64,000 bases of DNA. Source: Mycolicibacterium agri. Lineage in GTDB: Bacteria > Actinomycetota > Actinomycetes > Mycobacteriales > Mycobacteriaceae. The DNA is taken from NCBI RefSeq assembly GCF_002553505.1, contig NZ_PDCP01000029.1:1-64000 (forward strand), in the 5' to 3' direction. The notes under the pieces were generated by a model. The model had not been told where the DNA came from and did no database searches. It worked only from the letters and a program-made list of their open reading frames with translations. Of the stretch, positions 1 through 7,674 are shown piece after piece. The position numbers and the translations under genes were made by a program. The stretch's first letter is position 1, and the number at the start of each line of letters is the position of its first letter.

Positions 1-1
1 G

Positions 2-61
2 CCAAAGGAATCAGTTACAGATCCCTTCCTGACACCTCCGGAGGCATTTGAGAAGGACTAA
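2..61 (+). CDS. 3' tail of an upstream gene (partial, uncertain)
   Basis: One forward frame is open from the window edge to a TAA at 59-61 and encodes 19 residues rich in Pro, Glu and Asp. A second forward frame is also open, to a TGA at 49-51, so which of them (if either) is the tail of a real upstream gene cannot be settled here. No family can be named from so short a piece. Confidence 0.25.
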   Translation, partial: PKESVTDPFLTPPEAFEKD

Positions 62-130
62 CTCGATCTATATCAGCTGATCGGCAGGGTGGCGCACATC
101 GCGCCGCCGCCATCGTGTAGAAAACCCGAC

Positions 131-1312
131 GTGAGCACATCTGCGGGCATCGTCATCGTCGGAGGCGGGTTGGCCGCCGCCAGGACCGCCGAACAGCTGC
201 GGCGGTCGGAGTTCGCCGGTGCCGTCACCATCGTCAGCGACGAAGACCATCTGCCGTACGACCGTCCGCCGCTGTCGAAGGAGGTGCTGCGGGCAGAGAC
301 CGACAACGTCACCCTCAAGCCTGCGGAGTTCTACGAGGAGAACAACATCACGGTGCGACTCGGCAACGGGGCGCGCTCGGTCGACACCGCCACCCAGAAG
401 GTCACGCTCGCCGACGGCAGCGAGCTTGCATACGACGAGCTGGTCATCGCGACGGGCCTTGTGCCCAAGACGATTCCGTCGTTTCCGAAGCTGAAGGGCA
501 TTCGGGTGCTGCGCTCCCTCGACGAGAGCATCGCGCTGCGCAAGCAGGCCGGCTCGGCGCGGCAGGTGGTCGTCGTCGGCGCGGGCTTCATCGGTTGTGA
601 GGTCGCCGCGAGCCTGCGCGGTATGGGCGTCAGCGTGGTGCTGGTCGAGCCGCAGCCGACGCCGCTGGCGACGGTGCTCGGCGAGCGGATCGGCGCGCTG
701 GTGACCCGGCTGCATCAGGCCGAGGGTGTCGATGTCCGCTGCGGCGTCGGCGTCGCGGAGGTGCGGGGAACCGACGACGTCGAGAAGGTGGTGCTGACCG
801 ACGGCACCGAGCTGGACGCCGACCTGGTCGTTGTCGGCATCGGATCGAGGCCGGCCACCGACTGGCTCGAGGGCAGCGGCATCAAGCTGGACAACGGCGT
901 GCTGTGCGACGACGTCGGCCGCACCAGCGCACCGCATGTCTGGGCTATCGGCGATGTGGCGTCGTGGCGCCATCCCGTGGGACACCAAGTGCGCGTGGAG
1001 CATTGGAGCAATGTCGCCGACCAGGCGCGGGTGATGGTGCCCGCGATGCTCGGCAGGGAGATAGCTCCGTCGGTCTCGGTGCCGTACTTCTGGAGCGACC
1101 AGTACGACGTGAAGATTCAGTGCCTCGGCGAGCCGCAGGCCGACGACACCGTGCACGTGGTGGAGGACGACGGCCGCAAGTTTTTGGCCTTCTACGAGCG
1201 CGACGGCGTGGTGGCCGGCGTCGTCGGCGGCGGGATGCCGGGCAAGGTCATGAAGGTGCGTTCCAAGATCGCCAACGGCGCCCCGATCGCCGACGTCCTC
1301 CCCTCGCCTTAG
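131..1312 (+). CDS. FAD-dependent pyridine nucleotide-disulfide oxidoreductase (ferredoxin reductase-like, Rv0688 type)
   Basis: This 393-residue protein should transfer electrons between NAD(P)H and a ferredoxin or rubredoxin through FAD. An N-terminal dinucleotide fold IVIVGGGLAAA binds FAD, a second fold VVVVGAGFIGCEVA near residue 150 binds NAD(P)H, and a third motif ending in AIGDVASW marks the FAD flavin-side site, as in rubredoxin and putidaredoxin reductases. A Rv0688-like flavoprotein lies just upstream of the mycofactocin genes in M. tuberculosis, as I recall. The GTG at 131 is preferred because the Rossmann motif then begins about 8 residues in, and TAGAAA 7 nt upstream could be the -10 of a leaderless transcript. 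An in-frame GTG at 89 would add 14 residues. The electron partner is not encoded nearby. Confidence 0.85.
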   Translation: MSTSAGIVIVGGGLAAARTAEQLRRSEFAGAVTIVSDEDHLPYDRPPLSKEVLRAETDNVTLKPAEFYEENNITVRLGNGARSVDTATQKVTLADGSELAYDELVIATGLVPKTIPSFPKLKGIRVLRSLDESIALRKQAGSARQVVVVGAGFIGCEVAASLRGMGVSVVLVEPQPTPLATVLGERIGALVTRLHQAEGVDVRCGVGVAEVRGTDDVEKVVLTDGTELDADLVVVGIGSRPATDWLEGSGIKLDNGVLCDDVGRTSAPHVWAIGDVASWRHPVGHQVRVEHWSNVADQARVMVPAMLGREIAPSVSVPYFWSDQYDVKIQCLGEPQADDTVHVVEDDGRKFLAFYERDGVVAGVVGGGMPGKVMKVRSKIANGAPIADVLPSP

Positions 1313-1365
1313 CGATTTCGGCGCGCTAAGCGGCGCTGAGCGCACGTGAGCGCGCCGAAATCGCT
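1311..1365. terminator. Bidirectional hairpin between convergent genes
   Basis: A perfect 17-bp inverted repeat (1311-1327 and 1349-1365) with a 21-nt loop exactly fills the gap between the stop codons of the flavoprotein gene (TAG 1310-1312) and the convergent VOC gene (stop 1366-1368). There is no U-tract. A terminator or mRNA 3'-end role for both genes is inferred from placement. Confidence 0.7.
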
Positions 1366-2658
1366 CTAGAAGGAGCCGAGGTAGAAGCGGGAGCCCTGGT
1401 CGTCGGCGCACAGCGCCGAGCGGCCGTAGGACTGCTGCGACGGCTCCTCGATGATGGTCCCGCCCGCCTCGCGGACCCGGGCGACGGCGGCGTCGACGTC
1501 CTCGACGGTCCACATCGGGACGGTCACCGAAGCGGCACTGCTGCCCGCGACCCCCGCCATCGGATGGGTCTGCTGAATTTGCCACCCGTCGGCGATCCGG
1601 CCCGGCTCGAACGTCCAGAACAGCACGCGGCTGTAGAACGCCTTGAACGCCGCCGAATCCGTCACCTCGTACGTGACGTACGAAAGCTCGCCTGGGCCAG
1701 TGCCATTGAGTGCAGGCCGCGGCTGACCTGGCTTCGGACGGTAGACGGCGAATGAGCGTCCCAGTGAATCGGTGGCGCCGCTGAGAGTGCCGAATTCGAA
1801 CTCCTCGACCTGATCGACGGTGCCGCCGCCCGCGACGATCGCCTGCCGCGCGGCGGCGAGGTCGTCGACCGCGTAACAGCAGAACAGGGTCGGCGGGCCC
1901 GGGACGCTGAAGATGCCGATGCGCTCAGCGGTGTTGGTGACTTCGTGAGTCGCCGGGTCGTAGGTCCATCCCAGCACGTGGCCGTAGAACGCGGCGGCGC
2001 GGTCGGCGTCGGGCGTCCACAACGAGACGTAGCCGATGTCGCCGTGCTGAATGGGCAGCGCCGCGCCGGTGACCGGGCCGCTGAGCATCCAGCGGTGGCC
2101 GAACGGGTCGATGATGGCCGCGTTGCGGGCGCCGTAGTTCTCGTAGGGCTCGCGCTGCACGACCGCGCCCCGCTCGCGCGCCACCTGCAGCGTCGCGTCG
2201 GTGTCGCTGACATGCAACATCAAGCTCACCGAAACTGCATGCGGTTCAGGCGCTTTCAAGCCGAGCTCGGGATACTCGTCGGCCAGGTAGAGCACTCCGT
2301 CGCCGATCTGCAGCTCGGCATGTCCGACGCGGCCGTCGTCCATTTCATACATCTCGCCGACGAGCGTCGCGCCGAACACCTCTCGGTACCACGCGACGGC
2401 GTCCCTGGCGTTGGCAACGGACAGGTAGGGCAGCGCGGCGGCCCGCGGCGGCACCGAGGCGCCGCGGTCGGCGATCGGCTCGTTCAATTCGGCGATAGCG
2501 GTGTCGGTGCCGCTCATGTCGACTCCTCTCGTTCGGTTCGGCAGGAAGAGCGCCGATTCCAGACGCGCGCGCAGTCGGGCAGCGAACGCCGGATCAGGGT
2601 GAACCGGAAGCTCGTCGCCATGCAGCACGGTCAACGGATCGTGCCCGTTGGACGTCAT
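1366..2658 (-). CDS. Triple VOC/glyoxalase-domain protein paired with an ECF sigma factor
   Basis: The 430-residue product has a N-terminal stretch of about 55 residues (containing PDPAFAARLRARLESAL) followed by three vicinal-oxygen-chelate-type modules at roughly 60-185, 190-300 and 310-430. Each starts with an F/WY-x-x-V-F/L-G-type segment; the first resembles PhnB-like glyoxalases. The start at 2658 has a strong ribosome site GGAGGG, and its ATG overlaps the stop of the sigma factor gene as ATGA, so the two are translationally coupled. An internal ATG at 2517 would remove the leader segment. Catalytic activity cannot be assigned. A ligand-sensing role for the upstream sigma factor is inferred from coupling only. 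Confidence 0.7.
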   Translation of the reverse strand: MTSNGHDPLTVLHGDELPVHPDPAFAARLRARLESALFLPNRTRGVDMSGTDTAIAELNEPIADRGASVPPRAAALPYLSVANARDAVAWYREVFGATLVGEMYEMDDGRVGHAELQIGDGVLYLADEYPELGLKAPEPHAVSVSLMLHVSDTDATLQVARERGAVVQREPYENYGARNAAIIDPFGHRWMLSGPVTGAALPIQHGDIGYVSLWTPDADRAAAFYGHVLGWTYDPATHEVTNTAERIGIFSVPGPPTLFCCYAVDDLAAARQAIVAGGGTVDQVEEFEFGTLSGATDSLGRSFAVYRPKPGQPRPALNGTGPGELSYVTYEVTDSAAFKAFYSRVLFWTFEPGRIADGWQIQQTHPMAGVAGSSAASVTVPMWTVEDVDAAVARVREAGGTIIEEPSQQSYGRSALCADDQGSRFYLGSF

Positions 2659-3179
2659 GGCTTCCCTCCTTCCGGTGTGGGGTAGTGAGCGCGAAACGCC
2701 CGGCGTGCGCGCACCAGCAGTGCCTCTGTGGCGTGCACCGTGCGTCCGATCAACTCGGCGCACTCAGGGACACTGCAGTCGTCCATGTAGCGCAGGGCCA
2801 GCACGGTGCGGTGCTGCTCGGGCAGCCTCGCCAGCACGCTCTCGGCGACGATCCGGTCCAGTTCGGCGTCCCAGTCGTCTTCCGGATCCGAAGGTTCGGG
2901 CGGATCGGCGACGGGCACGGTGAACCGGTCGGAGCGACGCCGGTAGTGATCGGCGAGCTTGTGCCGCGCCACCCCGATCAACCACGGCACCGTGATCGGC
3001 GGCGGATCGTCTTTCCGCGCGGCATCCATTGCCGCCAGAAACGTTTCCGACGTCAAATCTTCGGCGGCCCCGCGATCACCGCAGCGCCGGACGAAGTAGC
3101 CGTACACCACGGGCAATGCCTCGTCGTACAGCGCCAACAGCGCCCGCGGAGCGTCACCGTGATCTGGTTCGGCGCTCAC
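2655..3179 (-). CDS. ECF-family RNA polymerase sigma factor
   Basis: This is a 174-residue sigma-70 factor of the extracytoplasmic-function group. Region 2 is visible around AEDLTSETFLAAM and WLIGVARHKLADHYRRR, and region 4 around LPEQHRTVLALRYMDDCSVPECAELIG followed by a helix ending LLVRARRAF, the promoter -35 recognition unit. No anti-sigma factor with a membrane segment or zinc-binding motif is adjacent. Instead the gene is coupled by ATGA overlap to the triple VOC protein. The GTG at 3179 is taken as start; an alternative upstream start at 3221 would add 14 Arg/Ser-rich residues. The target regulon is unknown. Confidence 0.8.
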   Translation of the reverse strand: MSAEPDHGDAPRALLALYDEALPVVYGYFVRRCGDRGAAEDLTSETFLAAMDAARKDDPPPITVPWLIGVARHKLADHYRRRSDRFTVPVADPPEPSDPEDDWDAELDRIVAESVLARLPEQHRTVLALRYMDDCSVPECAELIGRTVHATEALLVRARRAFRAHYPTPEGGKP

Positions 3180-3265
3180 ACCCTTATCGTCGCTGCAGCG
3201 GGCCGAACTCCGACGCCCCAATCGCGGAATTTTTTCGCAAGCCCCGCCGAGGCCCGATTCCGGCC

Positions 3266-3880
3266 TCAGCCCAGCGCGCCGAGTCCGTCGCCGATCGTGT
3301 CGAACGCGTCGCGCAGCGCCTTGGCCAGCGACTGGGGACCGCCGGGGGAGGACTCGTCGGCCAGCCAGTGCTCATAGGCCGACAGCGCGACCCCCAGCAT
3401 CGTCCAGGCCACGGTCTGCGGGATCAGGTCGTCGGGCCTCGCGCCCAGCCGGCGCGCGACGAATTCGGCGACCACCGCACGCCAGCCGGCATACATCGTC
3501 ATCGAGTAGGCCTGCAGTTCGGCGGTCTGCAGAATGACCCGCATCCGCTGCCGATGCCGAGCCGTCTCGGCCTCGTCAAAGTTGTTGAACCCCAAAAGCG
3601 CTGTGCGCAGTGCGTCCCTGATCGGCACGCTCGGGTCAAGGTCGTCCAACTGCCGACGCATGCGCTCGAGATGCGCATCGAAGTCACCCCACGGCAGCGC
3701 GTTCTTCGACGGGTAGTAGCGAAACAGGGTCCGGCGGGCGATACCGGCGGCATGTGCCACGTCGTCGACGCTGACCGCGTCGAAGCCACGGGCGGCGAAC
3801 AAGTCGATAGCGACATTGCTGAGGTGATCGGGGGTCGTCGACCGGCGCCGACCCACGCGATGCTCGGAATTCGGCCGCAT
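3266..3880 (-). CDS. mftR: Mycofactocin system transcriptional regulator MftR (TetR family)
   Basis: MftR is a 204-residue TetR-type repressor divergent from mftA. The N-terminal helix-turn-helix covers VDDVAHAAGIARRTLFRYYPSKNALPWGDFD, the characteristic form of this subfamily, and the C-terminal half forms the ligand and dimer domain. MftR orthologues have been reported to repress the mft genes and respond to long-chain acyl-CoA. The ATG at 3880 gives the usual short N-terminus; an upstream start at 3937 would run into the mftA promoter. The 86-bp gap to mftA holds two inverted repeats that are candidate operators. A 6-bp hairpin (3249-3267) overlaps the 3' end. Confidence 0.92.
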   Translation of the reverse strand: MRPNSEHRVGRRRSTTPDHLSNVAIDLFAARGFDAVSVDDVAHAAGIARRTLFRYYPSKNALPWGDFDAHLERMRRQLDDLDPSVPIRDALRTALLGFNNFDEAETARHRQRMRVILQTAELQAYSMTMYAGWRAVVAEFVARRLGARPDDLIPQTVAWTMLGVALSAYEHWLADESSPGGPQSLAKALRDAFDTIGDGLGALG

Positions 3881-3901
3881 CACCACCCCGCTCTTCCATT
3901 G

Positions 3902-3948
3902 TGGCACTCGATGCCATATTCTTGCGATCTCGATCACAAATGTCGAGA
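3902..3948. promoter_or_regulatory. mftR-mftA divergent control region with two inverted repeats
   Basis: Inverted repeat 1 is TGGCA-N5-TGCCA (3902-3916). Inverted repeat 2 is TCTCGA-N9-TCGAGA (3928-3933 and 3943-3948). A TATTCT box (3917-3922) between them could be the mftA -10, but no good -35 is evident. Both palindromes are candidate MftR operators; which one is bound cannot be decided from sequence alone. Confidence 0.55.
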
Positions 3949-3966
3949 CCCAGAAAGGTGGGAACC

Positions 3967-4062
3967 ATGGAGCCGAATCAGCAGCAGGAGACGGAGACGG
4001 AACTGGTCGCCGAGATCTTGGTCGAAGAGGTGTCGATCGACGGGATGTGCGGGGTCTACTGA
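3967..4062 (+). CDS. mftA: Mycofactocin precursor peptide MftA
   Basis: MftA is the ribosomally made 31-residue precursor of the redox cofactor mycofactocin. It has an acidic leader and the diagnostic C-terminus IDGMCGVY. The terminal Val-Tyr pair is the part that MftC decarboxylates and cyclises. The ATG follows a purine-rich AAAGGTGGG ribosome site, 86 bp from the divergent mftR. The reading frame is too short for routine gene finders and is easily missed. It is followed after 11 nt by mftB. Identification is firm because of the C-terminal motif and the complete downstream maturation set. Confidence 0.97.
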   Translation: MEPNQQQETETELVAEILVEEVSIDGMCGVY

Positions 4063-4073
4063 CCCCTCCTCGG

Positions 4074-4367
4074 ATGACACAGGGACCTGACGTGACGTTC
4101 GACCCGGACGTCAGCTGGCGGCTACACCATCAGGTGGCGGTGCGGCCGGAGCCGTTCGGCGCGCTGCTGTACCACTTCGGCACGCGCAAGCTGTCGTTCC
4201 TGAAGAACCGGACGATCGTCGAGGTGGTCAATTCACTGAGCGACCACCCCGACGTCCGGTCTGCCTGCCGCGCGGCCGGGATCGACGACGCGCACCAGGG
4301 TCCGTATCTGCACGCGCTGGGCGTGTTGGCCCAGTCGAACATGCTCGTAACGGAAGAGAGTCGATGA
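4074..4367 (+). CDS. mftB: Mycofactocin peptide chaperone MftB
   Basis: MftB is the 97-residue RiPP recognition element that binds the MftA leader and presents the peptide to the radical SAM enzyme MftC. The segment WRLHHQVAVRPEPFGALLYHFGTRKLSFLKN is typical of the family, with the small winged-helix PqqD-like fold following. The ATG at 4074 has little ribosome-site support. A GTG at 4092, preceded by AGGGA about 7 nt upstream, is an equally reasonable start and would shorten the protein by 6 residues. Its stop overlaps the mftC start by 4 nt (ATGA), indicating translational coupling. Confidence 0.95.
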   Translation: MTQGPDVTFDPDVSWRLHHQVAVRPEPFGALLYHFGTRKLSFLKNRTIVEVVNSLSDHPDVRSACRAAGIDDAHQGPYLHALGVLAQSNMLVTEESR

Positions 4368-5569
4368 CGATAACCGATTCGTCACCAGTGCAACCGCCAG
4401 TGCAACCGGTGCCGCGGCTGGTCGAACAGTTCGAGCGCGGCCTGGACGCGCCGATCTGCTTGACGTGGGAGCTGACGTACGCCTGCAATCTCGCGTGCGT
4501 GCACTGCCTTTCGTCGTCGGGCAAGCGCGATCCGCGCGAGCTGACCACCGAGCAGTGCAAGGACATCATCGACGAGCTCGAGCGCATGCAGGTGTTCTAC
4601 GTCAACATCGGCGGTGGCGAACCCACTGTGCGACCGGACTTCTGGGAGCTTGTCGACTACGCGACCGCCCACCACGTCGGAGTCAAGTTCTCCACCAACG
4701 GAGTTCGGATCACACCAGATGTGGCCGCCAAGCTGGCAGCCAGCGATTACGTCGACGTGCAGATCTCGCTGGACGGGGCCACCGCCGAGATCAACGACGC
4801 GGTGCGCGGCGATGGCTCGTTCGCTATGGCAACCCGCGCGCTGGAGAACCTGGCCGCGGCCGGCTTCAAGGACGCCAAGATCTCCGTGGTGGTCACCCGC
4901 CACAACGTCGATCAACTCGACGAATTCGCTGCGCTGGCAGCGCGTTACGGCGCCACGCTGCGGATCACTCGGTTGCGGCCGTCGGGCCGCGGCGCCGACG
5001 TGTGGGACGACCTGCACCCGACGCCCGAGCAGCAGGTGCAGCTGTACGACTGGCTCGTCGAACGCGGTGATCGCGTACTGACCGGTGACTCGTTCTTCCA
5101 TCTGTCCGGACTCGGAGCGCCGGGGGCGCTCGCCGGATTGAACCTCTGCGGTGCGGGTCGTGTCGTCTGTCTCATCGATCCGGTGGGGGACGTCTACGCG
5201 TGCCCGTTCGCCATCCACGACCGGTTCCTGGCCGGAAACATCGTCTCCGACGGCGGCTTTGACAACATCTGGAAGAACGCGCCGCTGTTCCTGCAGCTGC
5301 GGGAGCCGCAATCGGCAGGCGCCTGCGGCAGCTGCGGCCACTACGACAGCTGCCGCGGCGGTTGCATGGCGGCCAAGTTCTTCACAGGCCTGCCCATGGA
5401 TGGCCCCGATCCGGAATGCGTTGAGGGCTACGGTATCTCGGCGCTCGAGAAGGACAGAGTCAAGCCGAAGCCCAGCGTCGACCACTCACGCGGAACCAGG
5501 CAAGGTCCGATCCCATTGAAACTGTTGACGAAGCCACCCGCGCGGCTCTGCAACGAAAGTCCGGTCTAG
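4364..5569 (+). CDS. mftC: Mycofactocin radical SAM maturase MftC
   Basis: MftC is a 401-residue radical S-adenosylmethionine enzyme. It oxidatively decarboxylates the C-terminal Tyr of MftA and then forms a carbon-carbon bond with the neighbouring Val. The radical cluster motif CxxxCxxC is seen at C41, C45 and C48 (TYACNLACVHC), with the GGEP SAM-binding motif near residue 85. The C-terminal SPASM domain (about 260-345) carries further cysteines (CGAGRVVC, YACPF, CGSCGHYDSCRGGC, DPEC) for auxiliary Fe-S clusters. It is coupled to mftB by ATGA overlap and followed 3 nt later by mftD. Confidence 0.97.
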   Translation: MTITDSSPVQPPVQPVPRLVEQFERGLDAPICLTWELTYACNLACVHCLSSSGKRDPRELTTEQCKDIIDELERMQVFYVNIGGGEPTVRPDFWELVDYATAHHVGVKFSTNGVRITPDVAAKLAASDYVDVQISLDGATAEINDAVRGDGSFAMATRALENLAAAGFKDAKISVVVTRHNVDQLDEFAALAARYGATLRITRLRPSGRGADVWDDLHPTPEQQVQLYDWLVERGDRVLTGDSFFHLSGLGAPGALAGLNLCGAGRVVCLIDPVGDVYACPFAIHDRFLAGNIVSDGGFDNIWKNAPLFLQLREPQSAGACGSCGHYDSCRGGCMAAKFFTGLPMDGPDPECVEGYGISALEKDRVKPKPSVDHSRGTRQGPIPLKLLTKPPARLCNESPV

Positions 5570-5572
5570 CTC

Positions 5573-6769
5573 ATGGCACGCGACACATGGTTCGAAACGG
5601 TGGCGTTCGCCCAGCAGCGGGCGAAGAAGCGGCTGCCGAAGTCGGTCTACAGTTCCCTGCTGGCCGCCAGCGAGAAGGGCATCACCGTCGCCGACAATGT
5701 CGAGGCGTTCGGCGAGCTCGGTTTCGCGCCGCACGTGATCGGCGCGATCGAGAAGCGTGATCTTTCGACAACCGTTATGGGGCAGGATATTTCGCTTCCT
5801 GTGGTGATTTCGCCGACGGGTGTGCAGGCGGTGCATCCCGATGGGGAGATCGCCGTCGCCCGCGCGGCCGCCGCACGGGGCACTGCGATGGGGCTGTCGT
5901 CGTTTGCGAGCAAGCCGATCGAAGACGTGGTCGCCGCCAACCCCAAGACCTTTTTCCAGGTGTACTGGCTCGGTGGCCGCGACGCGATCGCCGCCCGGGT
6001 GGAACGGGCCCGGGAGGCCGGCGCCGTCGGGCTGATCGCCACCACCGACTGGAGCTTCGCACACGGCCGTGACTGGGGCAGCCCCAAGATCCCCGAGCAC
6101 ATGGATCTACGCACGACGGTGCGGATGCTGCCGGAGGGTCTGACCCGGCCCCGGTGGTTCCTGCAATGGGCCAAGACCATGCGACCGCCGGACCTGCGCG
6201 TGCCCAACCAGGCCACGCGGGGAGAGCCTGGCCCGCCGTTCTTCGCCGCCTACGGCGAGTGGATGGCCACCCCGCCGCCCACCTGGGAGGACATCGCGTG
6301 GCTGCGCGAGCTGTGGGACGGACCGTTCATGCTCAAGGGCGTGATGCGCGTCGATGACGCGAAACGCGCTGTGGACGCAGGGGTTTCGACGATTTCGGTG
6401 TCCAATCACGGCGGTAACAACCTGGACGGCACGCCGGCGTCGATCCGGGCGCTGCCCGCGATCGCCGACGCCGTCGGCGACCAGATCGAGGTCCTGCTGG
6501 ACGGCGGCGTGCGGCGCGGCAGCGACGTCGTCAAGGCGCTGGCGCTTGGCGCGCGGGCGGTCATGATCGGCCGGGCCTATCTCTGGGGCCTGGCCGCCGA
6601 GGGGCAAGCGGGGGTCGAGAACGTCCTCGACATTCTCCGCAGCGGCATCGACTCGGCGATGATGGGCCTCGGGTGCGCCTCGGTTCACGACCTCGTGCCG
6701 GGCGACGTTGTGGTGCCGCCCGGGTTCACCCGAGCGTTGGGTGTGCCACCGGAGGGTGGCGACCAGTAG
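5573..6769 (+). CDS. mftD: Pre-mycofactocin synthase MftD (FMN-dependent, lactate dehydrogenase-like)
   Basis: MftD is a 398-residue FMN enzyme of the L-lactate dehydrogenase / glycolate oxidase superfamily. It oxidatively deaminates the released Val-Tyr-derived lactam (AHDP) to give the redox-active pre-mycofactocin. The FMN and active-site signature SNHGGNNLDGTPAS near residue 280 and the Lys in FMLKGVMRVDDA are present, with C-terminal glycines of the TIM barrel (LDGGVRRGSDVVKALALGARAVMIGR). The ATG follows the mftC stop by 3 nt. This gene was historically annotated lldD1; the mft context fixes the more specific role. It is followed by a 158-nt gap, the longest in the cluster. Confidence 0.96.
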   Translation: MARDTWFETVAFAQQRAKKRLPKSVYSSLLAASEKGITVADNVEAFGELGFAPHVIGAIEKRDLSTTVMGQDISLPVVISPTGVQAVHPDGEIAVARAAAARGTAMGLSSFASKPIEDVVAANPKTFFQVYWLGGRDAIAARVERAREAGAVGLIATTDWSFAHGRDWGSPKIPEHMDLRTTVRMLPEGLTRPRWFLQWAKTMRPPDLRVPNQATRGEPGPPFFAAYGEWMATPPPTWEDIAWLRELWDGPFMLKGVMRVDDAKRAVDAGVSTISVSNHGGNNLDGTPASIRALPAIADAVGDQIEVLLDGGVRRGSDVVKALALGARAVMIGRAYLWGLAAEGQAGVENVLDILRSGIDSAMMGLGCASVHDLVPGDVVVPPGFTRALGVPPEGGDQ

Positions 6770-6927
6770 CAGTCCGAATCCGACGCGTGCGCCGTCGACA
6801 CCACTACCAGCCCAATCGTCGCTGAGACATGCGTGGCAGGGGAGACAGACGGGGTTAGCCGACACCCGCTGAAGCAAATGGCCGAAAAACATTCTGCTCG
6901 CATGCGCCAACAACCGGCGCACAGCAG

Positions 6928-7674
6928 GTGAATTCGTCCTACCATCGGCGGGTGGCTTTCCTCAGCGAGCTTGGGAACTCAACCTCGAGGCAGCTGCACG
7001 GCACGTCACCCGCGTTGGTTATCCCGGTCGGTTCCACCGAACAGCATGGACCTCACCTGCCGCTGGATACCGACACCAGAATCGCCAGTGCCGTCGCTCG
7101 GGGGGTTGCTGAACGGCTCGCGGAAGCCGATCATGAGAACCGATGGATGCTTGCACCGCCGATCGGCTACGGCGCCAGCGGCGAACACCAGAGCTTTCCC
7201 GGCACTGTGTCGATCGGCACGTCGGCACTACGGCTGTTGTTGGTGGAGTTCGGGCGGTCGGCGGCGAGTTGGGCGCATCGGCTGGTGTTCATCAACGGGC
7301 ACGGGGGGAACATGGAGGCATTGGCGGCTGCGGTCGCGCTGCTACGGTACGAGGGACGAGACGTCGCATGGTGCTCGTGCACCACGAAGAACGCCGACGC
7401 TCACGCGGGGCACACGGAAACGTCTGTATTACTCTATCTTTCGCCTGAGGACGTGCGTGTCGACGAGAGTGTGCCCGGCAATCGCGCACCGCTCGCCGAC
7501 CTGCTGCCCGCCATGCGCACGGGCGGGGTGGCCGCGGTGAGCGACGTCGGAGTGCTCGGAGATCCCACCACCGCGACGGCGGCCCACGGGGCACAACTGT
7601 TCGCCGAGATGGTCGACGCGACCCTAGCCAGGATCACGCGTTGGACGCCGGATCGGGACGGGATGCTCATATGA
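6928..7674 (+). CDS. mftE: Mycofactocin precursor peptide peptidase MftE (creatininase family)
   Basis: MftE is a 248-residue metal-dependent hydrolase that cuts the MftC-modified peptide and frees the cyclised C-terminal Val-Tyr unit. Metal ligands of the creatininase fold are visible: E38, H40 and D47 in STEQHGPHLPLDTD, plus the later SGEHQSFPGT and FINGHGGN motifs. The GTG at 6928 is used; another GTG at 6952 would give a protein 8 residues shorter. A 158-nt gap separates it from mftD; I see no convincing promoter in that gap. The end overlaps mftF by 4 nt (ATGA). Confidence 0.95.
   Translation: MNSSYHRRVAFLSELGNSTSRQLHGTSPALVIPVGSTEQHGPHLPLDTDTRIASAVARGVAERLAEADHENRWMLAPPIGYGASGEHQSFPGTVSIGTSALRLLLVEFGRSAASWAHRLVFINGHGGNMEALAAAVALLRYEGRDVAWCSCTTKNADAHAGHTETSVLLYLSPEDVRVDESVPGNRAPLADLLPAMRTGGVAAVSDVGVLGDPTTATAAHGAQLFAEMVDATLARITRWTPDRDGMLI

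Noticed and set aside
68..1585. 505-codon minus-strand frame over the flavoprotein
   Set aside because: No domain, composition of a shadow frame, and it crosses the 17-bp hairpin.
6770..6927. Separate gene or promoter in the mftD-mftE gap
   Set aside because: No frame with ribosome site and no convincing -35/-10 pair was found.
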